Below, piece after piece: positions 42,445-52,889 of a DNA stretch of 64,000 bases. The stretch covers positions 496,001 to 560,000 of the forward strand of contig JAUPSS010000008.1 in NCBI GenBank assembly GCA_040285825.1, written 5' to 3'. How positions within the stretch are numbered: the stretch's first letter is position 1; each line of letters starts with the position of its first letter. The translations under genes were made by a program, and so were the position numbers. Source of the DNA: Eukaryota sp. TZLM1-RC. Lineage: Eukaryota; Metamonada: BaSk clade. A model generated the notes under the pieces. It had not been told where the DNA came from. It did no database searches and worked only from the letters and a program-made list of their open reading frames with translations.

Positions 42445-43728
42445 TTGGATTTAGTCAGTAGACCTCTCGTCACTAGACCTTTGGCTCAAAAGTTTAATGA
42501 GTTACGTGCAAAAGTTCTGTCTCAATTACTGGGATGTAAAATGTTTCAAATTCCAGATCATGCTTACCTTAGTCCACAATATGGTGGTTTAGGGTGGACG
42601 AAGGCTTCTATTCTTACCTCGTGTGCTTTTGTTGGTGGATGCAGAAATGCAATCTTTGAGTTCTCCGAAAGATTTGCAGATTGGGAAGATTTATTGATGA
42701 CAACGCAAAGTTCCACTGTTTTTGCATTAAATGAAGAAATTTCAAGAATTGATATAGAAAAATGGGGTCAATGTTTTCCCCAATCATTCAATGGCAATAT
42801 TCCAGAAAAAAATGTTTTAAATTTGAAGTACACTCTTCGAACATTACAGAAAAGATTGACTGGAATGTATGAAAAAGATCTTTATAATAATATTTGCAGC
42901 TCGGCTGTTTTAAATCAAGATCTTCACTCATTGTTATTGGAAAAGGGTGTTTGTGAAAACAAGGTGTCAGATTCTTCACTTTTTGTAACCATTGTACCAC
43001 GAAGATTTGGATTGTGTGCTACTAATGAAGCATTTGTAACAAAAATGAGATTATATTTGAACATCCCCATTAACCAATTATTATCAAAAGAAAAATGTAT
43101 TTGTTCGAATTCACCTCAACTCACTTTGCGCCATGCTCTAAATTGCTCTAAATTGATAACTTATCGTTCTTCATTACATGATGCTGTTAGAGACACTGTT
43201 TTCAATATGGCACAAACTGCAAGGATATCGTGTATCAAAGAGCCCCTGCTGAAAGAAACACTTTCTCTGAATAATTTTGGTTCTGATGATAGAGGTGATG
43301 TATACTGTGATTGGATTGATAATTCTGAAGCTATTGTTGACTTTGTCTCATGTAATGTTGCAAACGATACTTTGGTTCACAGAAGAAAACTTAATCCTGT
43401 GGCTGCTCTGGATTTTAAAGCAAAAGAAAAACATAGAAAATATGATAAAGAAATTGAAGATGCAAATATCGATAGAAATACACAGCTGGTTTTTATTGCT
43501 TTTCCATTTTCGATAAATGGAAGATTATCAGTTGAAGCAGAAACTTTTTTGGATGACTTCCAAAAAATGGTGAAAGAAAAAACAATGAAAAGATTTGATA
43601 TTCTTTTATGGCGCTTTCGGATTCAATTTGCCATTATTAATAGGTTACCTCGGTTTTTCCATCGAATAAGAGGAGCTTTAGCTAGAAAGCAAGCAGATCA
43701 AGATTTTGTAGAGGAAATCTTGGTTTAA
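42445..43728 (+). mobile_element. Type B RT, C-terminal half
   Basis: A 427-codon open frame without stops, starting within the linker (TRPLAQKFNELRAKVLSQLL). It includes YGGLGWTKASILTSCAFVGG, the zinc site CICSNSPQLTLRHALNC, HDAVRDTVF, and the endonuclease core KEPLLKETL, DDRGDVYCDW, then VDFVSC and EKHRKYDKEI, ending DFVEEILV. The RT part is missing here; it is the part present at 36754-38606. The long open frame implies a young insertion. Confidence 0.75.
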
Positions 43729-43830
43729 TGATAGTCGTCCCATTAGTTATGATTTAATTTAATCAAGTGTGCAAATTCAATAAATTAATTTAGTCAGTCT
43801 CATAAAAAATTCTGAGCAATAAATAGCTTG

Positions 43831-44983
43831 ATGCAATCTTACATGTTCCAAAAAACTCCAGCGTCCATACCACTATCTAAGGTACCTACATGGGAACAAC
43901 ACGGGCTCCATCCTGTTACTGTCAAAACACCATTCACTTACTCATCTAACATCAACTCAAAAGTTTCTCTGTATAGGGGCGACTCAACCAAACTCAAAAT
44001 TGATTCTATTGTCAATGCTGCCAATTCCAGCCTTTTGGGTGGCGGAGGTATCGATGGTGTGATTCACCGTGCAGCCGGACCAAAGCTACTCCAATACTGT
44101 AGGCAACTCAATGGCTGTCCTACTGGGAAGACGAAAAAGAGTCCTGGATTCAAGCTACCTTGTAAATTCATTCTGCACACGGTCGGCCCTATTGGTGAAA
44201 ACGAAGCTGCTCTCAAATCTTGTTATAAGACCTGCATGGATTTCGTCGATGGTAAGGACATTAGATCTATCGCTTTTTGTGCTATCAGTACTGGTATCTA
44301 TGGTTATCCAAAGGATCGTGCATGTTTGTTTTTTGTTAATTTATCTTATCCTAGGCAGAGTTGCATTGAATTACATTAGAGAATGGTTGGAAGTACCTGA
44401 GAACATGGAAAAGGTGGACAGGATTGTCTTTGTGGTTTTTGATGCTCCCACTGTTGACACTTATACTAGCTTTTTCCCGGTCTATTTTCCAAAAGAAAAT
44501 ACAATTATTAAAAAAGATGAATTTGATTTGTCTGATTCTTCCTGCTATGAAGAGAAAGTAGACAGTGGAGCCATGTCTGTTGATTCTGATGAAGATAAAC
44601 CTCAAGGGAAAAATTCTGTTCAATCCAAAGAGGAAAACGTGGTTGATGAGCAACAGCCTATGATTACTGATGATCAAGTGGGTGATGAAGACGAAGTTGA
44701 AACACGCAAAGAAGAAACAGCAGAAGTAGAAGAAAAAGACGAAGTTGAAACAGGGAAAGAAGAAACAGCAGAAGTAGAAGAAAAAGACGAAGTTGAAAAA
44801 GTTATAGAAGAAAAAGACGAAGTTGAAAAAGTTATAGAAGAAAAAGTAGAGGCAAAAGACGAAGTTGAAACAGGGGAAGAAGAAATAGAGAGACAAGCGT
44901 ATTTAAAACAGGATGGAATTGTGGAAGGAGAACGATCAATTGAAAGTGATTCGTCCGATTTGTTAAATTACAATAGTGAATAA
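43831..44983 (+). CDS. Macro-domain protein with acidic repeat tail, one 31-nt intron
   Basis: Exons 43831-44323 and 44355-44983 give 373 residues. Residues about 40-200 form a macro domain, which binds or hydrolyses ADP-ribose: IVNAANSSLLGGGGIDGVIH, CKFILHTVGP and AISTGIYGYPKDRACRVALN after splicing. The Asn-Ala-Ala-Asn and GGGGIDGVIH signatures are complete. The C-terminal 170 residues are acidic with tandem KDEVE and EETAEVEE repeats. Without splicing, the frame stops right after the macro domain (44379). The start could also be the ATG in MFQ five codons on; a preceding in-frame TTG is not used here. The class 1 and class 2 promoters are absent. Confidence 0.85.
44324..44354 (+). other. 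Inferred 31-nt spliceosomal intron
   Basis: It starts GTTTGT and ends TTATCCTAG, with GTTAAT in the middle as a possible branch site. Removal joins YGYPKDRAC to RVALNYIREWLE, which restores a continuous macro-domain helix and moves from frame 1 to the frame used by the rest of the gene. Confidence 0.7.
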
Positions 44984-46430
44984 TTTCTGATTTTAAATAC
45001 AATTGGTTAAGTCTAAATATTTCAATCTTATCTATTCACCTTGACTTATTCTTGTAACTCCAGTTGTTGCCTTTGGTCGGAGAATTAGAAGAAAGAGAAT
45101 GTCACAAATTTATTTTATTTAAACAGAAAGTCCAACATTGAAGAACAACAAAAGTTGGAATGAATTTGATCAAATGTTCTAGGAATCAACTTCATCTGTA
45201 TGACATACACAGTTTGCTCTTCTGGACTACTTGGTGAATATTTATGCACACAAAAAGAGTGGCTTGGGGAAGAATGCAGATGTAGATGAATCTATGGCCT
45301 CTAATACTGAGTAATTGGAAGCTTACCCTGATTAGACCTCAGAACAATTCACCAATGATGAACACGTGATGTATCCTTATCACGTTCTTGGAGTAGATTT
45401 TGTATAATAAGTTGTTTAATATTTATTTATAGTTTTCAACAACAAATATACATGAAATTCAAAAAATTGCGCAAAAAGGGGTTTGTAAGCCTCATTTGAG
45501 AATCTTGCCTATAAATCTGTTTGAATCGATGAGTTTCCAACTAGTTGACGGTGTTAAATTTTGGGAAACCAGACAAAACAGTTGAAAAAATTAGAGTTTG
45601 ATATCCATGACGAAGAAAGAGACAGAAAATATCTATTCGTTACGAGCTTACAATGCGTAAATAATTCAAAAGTCTGTAGAATAGAAATCGTAATGCTCCT
45701 GAGAAGACGATGTCAGCATATGGAAGATAACAAGGAACAAATTGGGTCTATCTCTATGATGGTAAAAAACGATTTTTCCTATCACCAATCAACGTCAAAT
45801 ACTGAGCTTGTATTGCATTATGTCACCACCTATAATGTTAATATTTTTTCTTCTCCTTCAAACAATGACTAAACGAGATTCTTAAAATACGAGATTGAAT
45901 CTCTTAAAATCTGAGAAAATATGCGGTACAAGCATCTGAGAGCTTGAAGTGCTGATTCTTTACAGATGGTCTTGAATGTAGATTTAGAATTGAGTAACCC
46001 TTTTATCAATGCAATGCCACTGTTGAGAACAGTTTCCCTTGCAAAAACTTTAAGAGGAAATGATTCAATCTAAATTGGATAATAAGAATTCAAGACTCTG
46101 ATAGCTCGTACTTTTTTATATATGTCTAATATCTAAATAATGTTCTATCGAAGATGATAAGTCAGACATAAAGTCTCTTTTCATCTGCTTTTTTTCTGAA
46201 GAAGTAAGATAAGAAAAACATTTCATCATTTATCAGTAGAGTTTAAACCTGTCCTTCTCAAAGAATGTTGGGATATTGATGGTGAAACATCTGCAATGAG
46301 AAAAAAGTCTCGTCAATTAGTTCGCTTTTAATTGATGGACATATCCCATTTCTACGTCCCACTTCTAAAGAAAAGAAGTATCCAAAATTTGATCTTTCGT
46401 CGAAATCAATTTGTATTTAAGAGCCATGTT
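44984..46430. other. 1.4-kb intergenic region without a clear gene
   Basis: Short broken frames only. The plus frame 45561-45872 (103 aa) lacks any domain or promoter. Decayed transposon debris is likely but I cannot assign it. Confidence 0.35.
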
Positions 46431-46640
46431 CCACATTAATAATTATTGAGAAGATGAGGATAGTAAGCTCTTTCATGCTCTGCCTTTGAAACAATCTTGT
46501 ATAGCATCTTATATCAAACTTCACAAGACAAGTATATTAGACTTGTTGTATGCCGAAATTAGAGACATTCTTGGTCAAAGTTCTGCTTATCAATGGAATG
46601 ATCAAGCTGCTGATTTGTTCCTATGGACACTATTTTGAAA
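46431..46640 (+). pseudogene. Possible Fanzor N-terminal fragment
   Basis: The plus strand reads LFHALPLKQSCIASYIKLHK, TSILDLLYAEIRDILG and ADLFLW before a stop. The pattern (LP-L-x-x-S-x-x-x-x-Y-I-K-L-x-x-x-x-x-L-x-x-L-L) resembles the region before the RuvC fold in many Fanzor proteins. It lies about 220 bp upstream of the 1,217-aa gene, in the same orientation. The assignment rests on one motif remembered from the family. Confidence 0.3.
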
Positions 46641-46822
46641 ATCGACAAGATTAAAAACACCAAACTGTATTCAGAAAGTTCAAAGTACATCTTGTCTAGC
46701 ATCGGGACTGTTGGAGTAGCAGTTTCGTTCATTCAATCCAGAATGGACTTGAAACAATACAAGGAAATACAAGGAAACTGCAAAGGAATTAGATAAAATG
46801 AACAATTTATTGATTGGGTCTG

Positions 46823-46860
46823 CACTCATTTCATTGCTATAGACAATATCTGTAATATGA
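46823..46860 (+). promoter_or_regulatory. Class 2 core promoter of the 1,217-aa gene
   Basis: It reads CACTCATTTCATTG, CT, ATAGACAATATCTGTAA, then T and ATG at 46857. The same string, with four differences, precedes the ATG at 56239. An ATG at 46857 opens a 6-codon frame; the long frame starts at the next ATG, 46861. Confidence 0.6.
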
Positions 46861-49800
46861 ATGTTCTTGAATACTGAGCTACTTATCCATCCATTTCAGG
46901 AACCTTGCCATCTAAATCATCCTTATGCCATTCATGTACACCTTAGAGATGAACCTTATCTACCGCTGTTTTCAATTATACAGTCTTCTATCCAATCACC
47001 AACTTTACTCGGTTCATTTGACCTTTCAAACCTCTCGTCCTCTTCCTCCCAGATTCATGTGATTGTCGTCATCAGTTCTGTAATACATTCCCCCTCTATA
47101 CTGTTTCCCACACTTGTTCATACTCTTCCTGTCTTTATCGGCACTACGATACTCGATATGAACCACGATCTACACGAAATCAACCTTTACAAAATCAAGA
47201 AGAACAAGCATTCACTACCCCAACTTAGTAACCTTTTAGCTTGCCTTGATCAAACCATCTTTGACACGCAGTGTTTTCTTACTCTTGGCATTGAATTATC
47301 TTCTTCAGAAATTCCTTCGATTCGCAACTTTTACCAAAAGACCCTTAGTTATAGTTTAGAATATCCATTTCCTAGGTATGAGTTTTCTATAATTCAATCG
47401 TTCAAAAGGAATTTATTGTTGGTAAAATGTAATTCTTTGACACTTAATTCTCCTATTAATTCTTATTATTGCTTAATTTGTTCAATCTATCTTTTCTTTA
47501 AGGGTAATACTTTAGAAATTCCCTGTTTGGTTCAAAATGCAGGGTTTTCTGCTTCCAAACTTCCTTCTCTTTCTATTATGTGTAAGAAGGGTTGCTTGAC
47601 CCAAAAGGACAATCAAAGAAAAGAGGAAATAGGTCAAATGTTTTTGATTGATTTGGATATTGTTGAGGAATACTTGATTGATTACAATCAAACAGAAGCA
47701 TTTATGACCTTTTCAATCATTTCAGTAGGTCAAAAACGTTGTCAATTAGGACACTGTCAATCTAAGTTGATTGAATCAACTGATCCTTGCCCTTTTTCCT
47801 CAGCACATATCAATAATTTGGATATTGCAACAGATTTATCTTTAAAATTTCCCAATCTGGGATTAATTTCCTTTTCTACCAGATTGATCTCTACTAGCAA
47901 GTCGTCTGACCCTTTTATCGACAAAATTTTCAAATTTTACAATGAGATGATCTCAATTGAGGACTATTCGTCATTGGAAAACTCTCTTTCGTCACTTAAT
48001 CTTTTTTTAACACAAAATCCAACCCTTTTTAATTCACCTGAATTACTTTTTTTTATTCCTAAATTACTAAACTCCTTATTTCACATCAGTTGCTTTGATG
48101 TTGATTTTGATGGTTTTGATCTGTTATTTAGCCGAATTTTAAATACAATATTGTTATTGTTTGAGTTGCCTTTGTTAAAAGATTCCAAAGCTCTTTCTAT
48201 CCTTGAGAACTTTTCTCTTTCACCTGTTCAATGTAGGTGCTCTAGGTTATTATGCTGTGAATTTAATTCCAGCTTCTCTAATTTTATTGAATTTTTCTTG
48301 AAATTTGATTGCTTTTCTTTGCCTCAACTGATCTGTTTGAGAATTCTTATTGTGAAATTTTTGATACACTTGCCATCCCTCTCAAGTGAGCTTTTGCTTA
48401 ACTTTGCTGAGCTCATGTCAAATATTTCGAAATTTTCAAGGTCTTGTTCTAATTCCAAGTTGTTGAAGGAAATATTTAGTTTAAATGTAGCTTTATTGAA
48501 TTTCTTCTTACTAAATAGCAATTTTTGTAAGGCAACTTATAACTCAAACACTCTTTTGTCTCTTTGTTTTGAACCATTTCTGATGGTTTTTCTCAATAAT
48601 ATTCCTGCACTTGAAGGTAAAAAGTTCAATGCCAAATCTTTTCTGTTACACATTGACACTATTGTTTCAACTGTTTTAATTCAAATAAAAAATAATGATT
48701 CAAATCAAATCAGTTCATGCCTGTGTGAGTTTCTTTTGGATAAATTCAAATTAGTCGTTGAATTTCTTGTCCTTTTTGATCTTGTTGACGTTTTTGATCT
48801 GTTTGTTAAATTATTTAAAATTCTGTTGCTTTCTAACACCAATGTTCATACTGATTGCTTGGCTGTTGTAATTAACCATGTTATTGACAATATTTCTATG
48901 ACTATATCAGATTTGTTAAAGCAATTGTATAATTTCTCCAGTGATTCTCGGACTTCCTTTGAAAATAACGAAAATTTTGATCTTAAAAGTATCAAGAAAC
49001 TAACAAGTGCGCTTTACTCGTCAGAAAATGACAAATATTTGGAGCTGATCTCCTCTATTTTGCAGCTTTCTAATCTTGAAAAATTAGCACATCGAATTTC
49101 CCCATTAAGTCTTTATAGAATGACAGTAAGCGTTCTAGTCAAGGTTATTCAATCAGATAATGATGATTCGATCTTTTTTGATTTGCTCTCCTCTCTACTC
49201 AATCTGACCCACTTCTTTCTCTCCCAAAATCCTGATATTTCTATCTCATCATGTGGTTTTACTCCGATTAATACCAGTTGTTTAAGCCCTTCTAGTCTAG
49301 ATCAAAAAGAATTAATATTAACTATCTTGATTAATTCAGTTGCATCAAAATATTCATCTTTTTGTTTGGGTTTTAAGTATTTACCATTGGATTTATTTAT
49401 ACAAATTGGACGACTTTTACCTTTTTTTATTAAAACTTTCCCTCCAATGTCTAATTGTAATTGTTATTACTCTTGTTCTGTAATATTTAAATTCTTTTTA
49501 GAACATTTGGTTTTTTACCTGGCCAAAAGTAATGCTGAAATCTCATCACAACAAGCAGACAGTCTAACTTTGGTCTACAATCATTTAATGAATCATTTAT
49601 CATTGACTAGGGGAGACCAAGGTCACTCTCTCTTTAACTTAGAGAGGAACTTGCCTTTTTGGTACAACTCAACATTAAGTTTTTTGTTATCAAATCTTTC
49701 TCCTGTTGAGCTTGATACCATCAATGGCAATTTTACTGCAATCAACTCTTTAATAGAGATTAATCATTTACCCAAGAATTTTTCAAAGAGAATAAACTCC

Positions 49801-50514
49801 ATTTTCAGAATGAATATCGATATTTCTATTAGGGTTTTCCACACCAACTCTTTGCTTTCTTCAAGCAGCTTGGAAAAACCAATGGGATCTTTGCTCTGGT
49901 CTTTTTCTTTTTTGGTGCAAAGCTGTTGGACCTTAGGTTGCAGAAAACAGGAGTTGAGCAAATTAATTCATGTTTTAAAGTCGTTTAAGTGGAAGAAGGA
50001 GTCAATGTATGCATTGGAAGCGTGGCTGTTGTCCTTTGGATGTGACAGAAATTATTTACTTGAGCTGGCCAACCTCTACAAAGATCTTAATCTTGTTCAA
50101 AAGAGGGGGGTTAAGTTTTTAGAATCGTATCAACAACGTTTGGGACATAATGATGACGTAATCAATCTTTTAAATGATTGTTTATCCACCAAAGAAGAAG
50201 TTGCAATAGTCGAAACTGCTGTGGTTTGTTGCGTTTATTTTTCTGAACCAGTCGCCAGAACCTTATTTGGAATTCGTTCTTCCTTTAACTGTGTCTGTTT
50301 CAAGGTTTATCTCAGTGTCAAAGATTTTGATGAAGATTTAGTTAAATCCTTTTTAGTAGAGCAATTTCCACTGGTTAACGGTGTTGCTTTTGAACTTTCT
50401 GTTGTTAAACTTGTCAATATTGGGTACAAACTTGGTGAATTTTCTACTGTTGTCATAGGGGGTTCTTCATTTAATTTACTTGGATTTCCCTTCAATAGAG
50501 TTTTCTTTATTTAA
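46861..50514 (+). CDS. Unrecognised 1,217-aa protein, beta-rich start and long helical region
   Basis: An unbroken long frame. The first 230 residues are beta-rich (HPYAIHVHLRDEPYLPLFSI; VIVVISSVIHSPSILFPT; HEINLYKIKKNKHSLPQL). The rest, to about residue 1,000, is Leu/Phe-rich helices like a helical-repeat solenoid. The C-terminal 200 residues include SMYALEAWLLSFGCDRNYLL then ELANLYKDLNLV. A C2-type start plus helical solenoid recalls DOCK-family exchange factors, but the catalytic DHR-2 signatures are not visible, so I do not assign it. Codon use is very AT-rich, like the 11240 gene. The start choice between 46857 and 46861 rests on frame length. Confidence 0.7.
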   Translation: MFLNTELLIHPFQEPCHLNHPYAIHVHLRDEPYLPLFSIIQSSIQSPTLLGSFDLSNLSSSSSQIHVIVVISSVIHSPSILFPTLVHTLPVFIGTTILDMNHDLHEINLYKIKKNKHSLPQLSNLLACLDQTIFDTQCFLTLGIELSSSEIPSIRNFYQKTLSYSLEYPFPRYEFSIIQSFKRNLLLVKCNSLTLNSPINSYYCLICSIYLFFKGNTLEIPCLVQNAGFSASKLPSLSIMCKKGCLTQKDNQRKEEIGQMFLIDLDIVEEYLIDYNQTEAFMTFSIISVGQKRCQLGHCQSKLIESTDPCPFSSAHINNLDIATDLSLKFPNLGLISFSTRLISTSKSSDPFIDKIFKFYNEMISIEDYSSLENSLSSLNLFLTQNPTLFNSPELLFFIPKLLNSLFHISCFDVDFDGFDLLFSRILNTILLLFELPLLKDSKALSILENFSLSPVQCRCSRLLCCEFNSSFSNFIEFFLKFDCFSLPQLICLRILIVKFLIHLPSLSSELLLNFAELMSNISKFSRSCSNSKLLKEIFSLNVALLNFFLLNSNFCKATYNSNTLLSLCFEPFLMVFLNNIPALEGKKFNAKSFLLHIDTIVSTVLIQIKNNDSNQISSCLCEFLLDKFKLVVEFLVLFDLVDVFDLFVKLFKILLLSNTNVHTDCLAVVINHVIDNISMTISDLLKQLYNFSSDSRTSFENNENFDLKSIKKLTSALYSSENDKYLELISSILQLSNLEKLAHRISPLSLYRMTVSVLVKVIQSDNDDSIFFDLLSSLLNLTHFFLSQNPDISISSCGFTPINTSCLSPSSLDQKELILTILINSVASKYSSFCLGFKYLPLDLFIQIGRLLPFFIKTFPPMSNCNCYYSCSVIFKFFLEHLVFYLAKSNAEISSQQADSLTLVYNHLMNHLSLTRGDQGHSLFNLERNLPFWYNSTLSFLLSNLSPVELDTINGNFTAINSLIEINHLPKNFSKRINSIFRMNIDISIRVFHTNSLLSSSSLEKPMGSLLWSFSFLVQSCWTLGCRKQELSKLIHVLKSFKWKKESMYALEAWLLSFGCDRNYLLELANLYKDLNLVQKRGVKFLESYQQRLGHNDDVINLLNDCLSTKEEVAIVETAVVCCVYFSEPVARTLFGIRSSFNCVCFKVYLSVKDFDEDLVKSFLVEQFPLVNGVAFELSVVKLVNIGYKLGEFSTVVIGGSSFNLLGFPFNRVFFI

Positions 50515-51166
50515 TGCTTCGAGTAGGTTAATTCATTGTTTCAACAAAATAAATGTAAAATATTACACTTTCTTTTGAACTTTCTCTTTATCTCACTATA
50601 GTCACAACTCAAGCTCTTTCGTATACAGGGTTTTCGGCAACATTTTCAAGTTAACAAAAGTAGAGCACAGTAGTTCAGTCTGGTTTGTATCATGTAAATG
50701 TGGAGAAACAAGAAGATTAGCTTTCACTGTGGGCTCCTCATCTGTGGATACTTATCTTTTCTTCAGTGTGATCGATGTAGTCCCTCAAATCTTCAAAGAC
50801 TCTACCTCTCATCAGAAGAGGGATTTTTGAAGTCTCGATTGCCTTTATAATTCTTGGTTTTATAATGGAGTTTTATATATAAGAAAAAGTTTTGTATAAT
50901 TAGCAGAAAACAAAAATAGTAGCAATATACAATGGATTTAGGAAAGAGTAAAGTATGCAACCCACTGCTCCTCAAAGAAGAAGAGAAACTCTGAACAAAA
51001 ACCATTTGTTAGTCTTGGATAGTATTAAAAGCTTTAGTATTGTGGTTTATTTAGCTTTACGTTTAAGTTGAGGGAATTCTATTTCTCCTCGTAATAAATT
51101 ACATTTCATCTAGTGTATGCACAATAACGAACAGCCCTACCATCAGTTCAAAAATTCTATAAGGAT
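50515..51166. other. Intergenic region
   Basis: It contains an AATAAA near 50548-50555 as a possible 3' end of the 1,217-aa gene. No gene recognised; the small minus frame at 50802-51005 lacks support. Confidence 0.4.
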
Positions 51167-51829
51167 GCTAAAGAATCATGGATTTATCAAAACAAAACTG
51201 TAAAGGAGTGGGAAGAAGAATTAAATCAGTTTTCAAAAAAAACTCTACATCATGAAGAATTCCTATATTACTGCAAGGCAAAAAACAACTCTTCTCTCCT
51301 TGTTGGAGCTTTTTAATTTTTTTAATTTTTTTAATTTTTTTAATTTTTTTTAATAAAGATAAGAGTCATGAAACTGCAAAGTTTCATGGCCACAGAGAGG
51401 TTTGAAGCAAAATGGATGAATAAATTTGAAAATAAGTTTGGAGGTCCAGAAAATAACATTGTAGTGATGGGTGATTGGAAGCAAACCAATTTTAAGCATA
51501 AAGCACCTAAAAAGAATGTTGGTTATCAAGAGCTGATGAAAAACCGTAACTTCCGTCTATTGCTGCTGGATAATTATATAACTAGTTCTCGATGTCATGT
51601 ATGTGTACTCGAGAGAAAAGAAGGTGAAAATGTAAAGAAGCATCGAGTACCTAATCCAAGACCTTACAGGAGAGCAAAGACTCCAACGGTCCTTAGACAT
51701 GGAATACTCACTTGCAAGAAGTGTATGTGTCTATGGAATCGTAATGTCAATGCTGCTCTTAATATGATTCATGTTTATCAGTATCTGAAAGGAAATGAAA
51801 GACCTCAAGTTTTGCAAAGATCAACTTGA
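51167..51829 (+). pseudogene. Fanzor relic, family 2, copy c
   Basis: The longest family 2 copy. The first part reads KESWIYQNKTVKEWEEELNQ, then EEFLYYCKAKNNSSLLVGAF. An expanded TTTTTTAA repeat (about 51316-51355) replaces the next codons seen in copy d. Frame 51368-51829 continues NNIVVMGDWKQTNFKHKAP, RNFRLLLLDNYITSSRCHVC, LTCKKCMCLWNRNVNAALN and NERPQVL. The positions of the alternative Glu (DEF-x-TS in the family) and of the RuvC-III Asp are both Asn. It ends 76 bp before the gene at 51905, in the same orientation. Confidence 0.7.
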
Positions 51830-51867
51830 TTCATTTCATCTTCATATTCCAGTAATCTCAACAGGTT

Positions 51868-51899
51868 ACTATTTGACATTTCTGTGCTATTAGCCGATG
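51868..51899 (+). promoter_or_regulatory. Class 1 core promoter of the tail-anchored protein gene
   Basis: ACTATTTGACATTTCTGTG, then CTATTAGCCG, then ATG at 51897. This ATG opens only ATG-TCT-GAA-TGA, whose stop overlaps the ATG at 51905 that starts the long frame. At the other class 1 sites the ATG in this position is the true start. Confidence 0.65.
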
Positions 51900-51904
51900 T
51901 CTGA

Positions 51905-52780
51905 ATGAATGTTACATCATCTCCTCAGCTTGATGCAGCCTTTCAAAACTTTAAAAAAGATTCTTGTGGTTTGGTATCAAAATCGACAATAGCTGAGTGG
52001 TTGACAGCCAACAACTTGAACACAAACGCTGTTCAACATGTTGTCAACACTATGCCCTCTGACCACATCAATCACCAAGATTTTATAACCACTGTCCTAA
52101 AGTTCATTCCTCCTGACTCTCCCCTGGCTTCCCCTGCCATTCCTCAACGACAAACTCTCTCACCTTCGGACAATGAACTTTCTGACACCCCATCCAGTCC
52201 AGAGTCCACGTGCACCATGCCTTCCTTGAAATTCTCAGAAACTCTTCACACACCTCCCCACTCGCCACGTACACCAGTTCTCCCATCTTCTACTAGGTCT
52301 ACAAGATCAACAAGGTCCAATTCTGATAAAAATGCTGCTCTGCAGGAGGTGTTGGTTGAATACGAGAAACTAAGAACAGAGTTTCATCAGCAGTTTTTGT
52401 TACTGCAAGAATATAGAAGAAAAGTTTTGAATGGTAGGAAATCAGTTGATGCTACCAGGGGCAATGGTGACCGGAATTTGGTATATGAATTTTCCAAATT
52501 AAAAGAAGAACTATTGGTTGTTACGAGACAAAAGGATTCGCTACAGAAACAAGTCATTGAGTTGGAGAATAAGGCATCTGCCCGTGAACGACAGTCATAT
52601 GTAGTTCAATGTATGGAAGTTTGTGTAAAGGAACAGTTTCAGCATTTTTTGAATCAGCAGGAAGTATTCAAAAGGAAGGAATCTTTAAGACAGTTGGTTT
52701 TGACTGGTTGCTGTTTTTTGATTGTGATTGTGATTGTCATCTTATTAAAAAAGGACAAGGTTGTACATTATTTTGCTTAA
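51905..52780 (+). CDS. Tail-anchored coiled-coil protein with EF-hand-like start
   Basis: A 291-residue protein. Residues 1-65 resemble a paired EF-hand-type fold (LDAAFQNFKKDSCGLVSKST, then INHQDFITTVLKF) but without a clear calcium loop. Residues 70-140 are Ser/Pro/Thr-rich with an RSTRSTRSNS run. About 145-265 form a coiled coil (YEKLRTEFHQQFLLLQEYRR onward). Residues about 267-284 are a single membrane helix, LTGCCFLIVIVIVILL, followed by KKDKVVHYFA, so the protein should be tail-anchored with its bulk in the cytosol. I cannot name a family. The class 1 promoter points to the ATG at 51897, which is out of frame, so either 51905 is used or a small indel has occurred. Confidence 0.65.
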   Translation: MNVTSSPQLDAAFQNFKKDSCGLVSKSTIAEWLTANNLNTNAVQHVVNTMPSDHINHQDFITTVLKFIPPDSPLASPAIPQRQTLSPSDNELSDTPSSPESTCTMPSLKFSETLHTPPHSPRTPVLPSSTRSTRSTRSNSDKNAALQEVLVEYEKLRTEFHQQFLLLQEYRRKVLNGRKSVDATRGNGDRNLVYEFSKLKEELLVVTRQKDSLQKQVIELENKASARERQSYVVQCMEVCVKEQFQHFLNQQEVFKRKESLRQLVLTGCCFLIVIVIVILLKKDKVVHYFA

Positions 52781-52889
52781 GTAACGAAATACAAAATTTC
52801 ATTCTAAATTTCTAATAAAATTTTTATCATTTTGTATTATAATTTATTCCATTGAGAAACTAAACACCAAAAATAAAATTCTAAATCTT

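Noticed and set aside
43828-43830. In-frame TTG as the start of the macro-domain gene
   Set aside because: A TTG start is unusual in eukaryotic nuclear genes, and an ATG follows at once at 43831.
44351-44896. Minus-strand frame of 181 codons, very Phe-rich, looking like a membrane protein
   Set aside because: It is the antisense shadow of the Glu/Lys repeat tail of the macro-domain protein; GAA/GAAG repeats read in reverse give Phe-rich strings.
51316-51355. TTTTTTAA repeats as a functional signal or terminator
   Set aside because: They replace coding bases present in copy d of the same Fanzor and look like a simple expansion in dead sequence.
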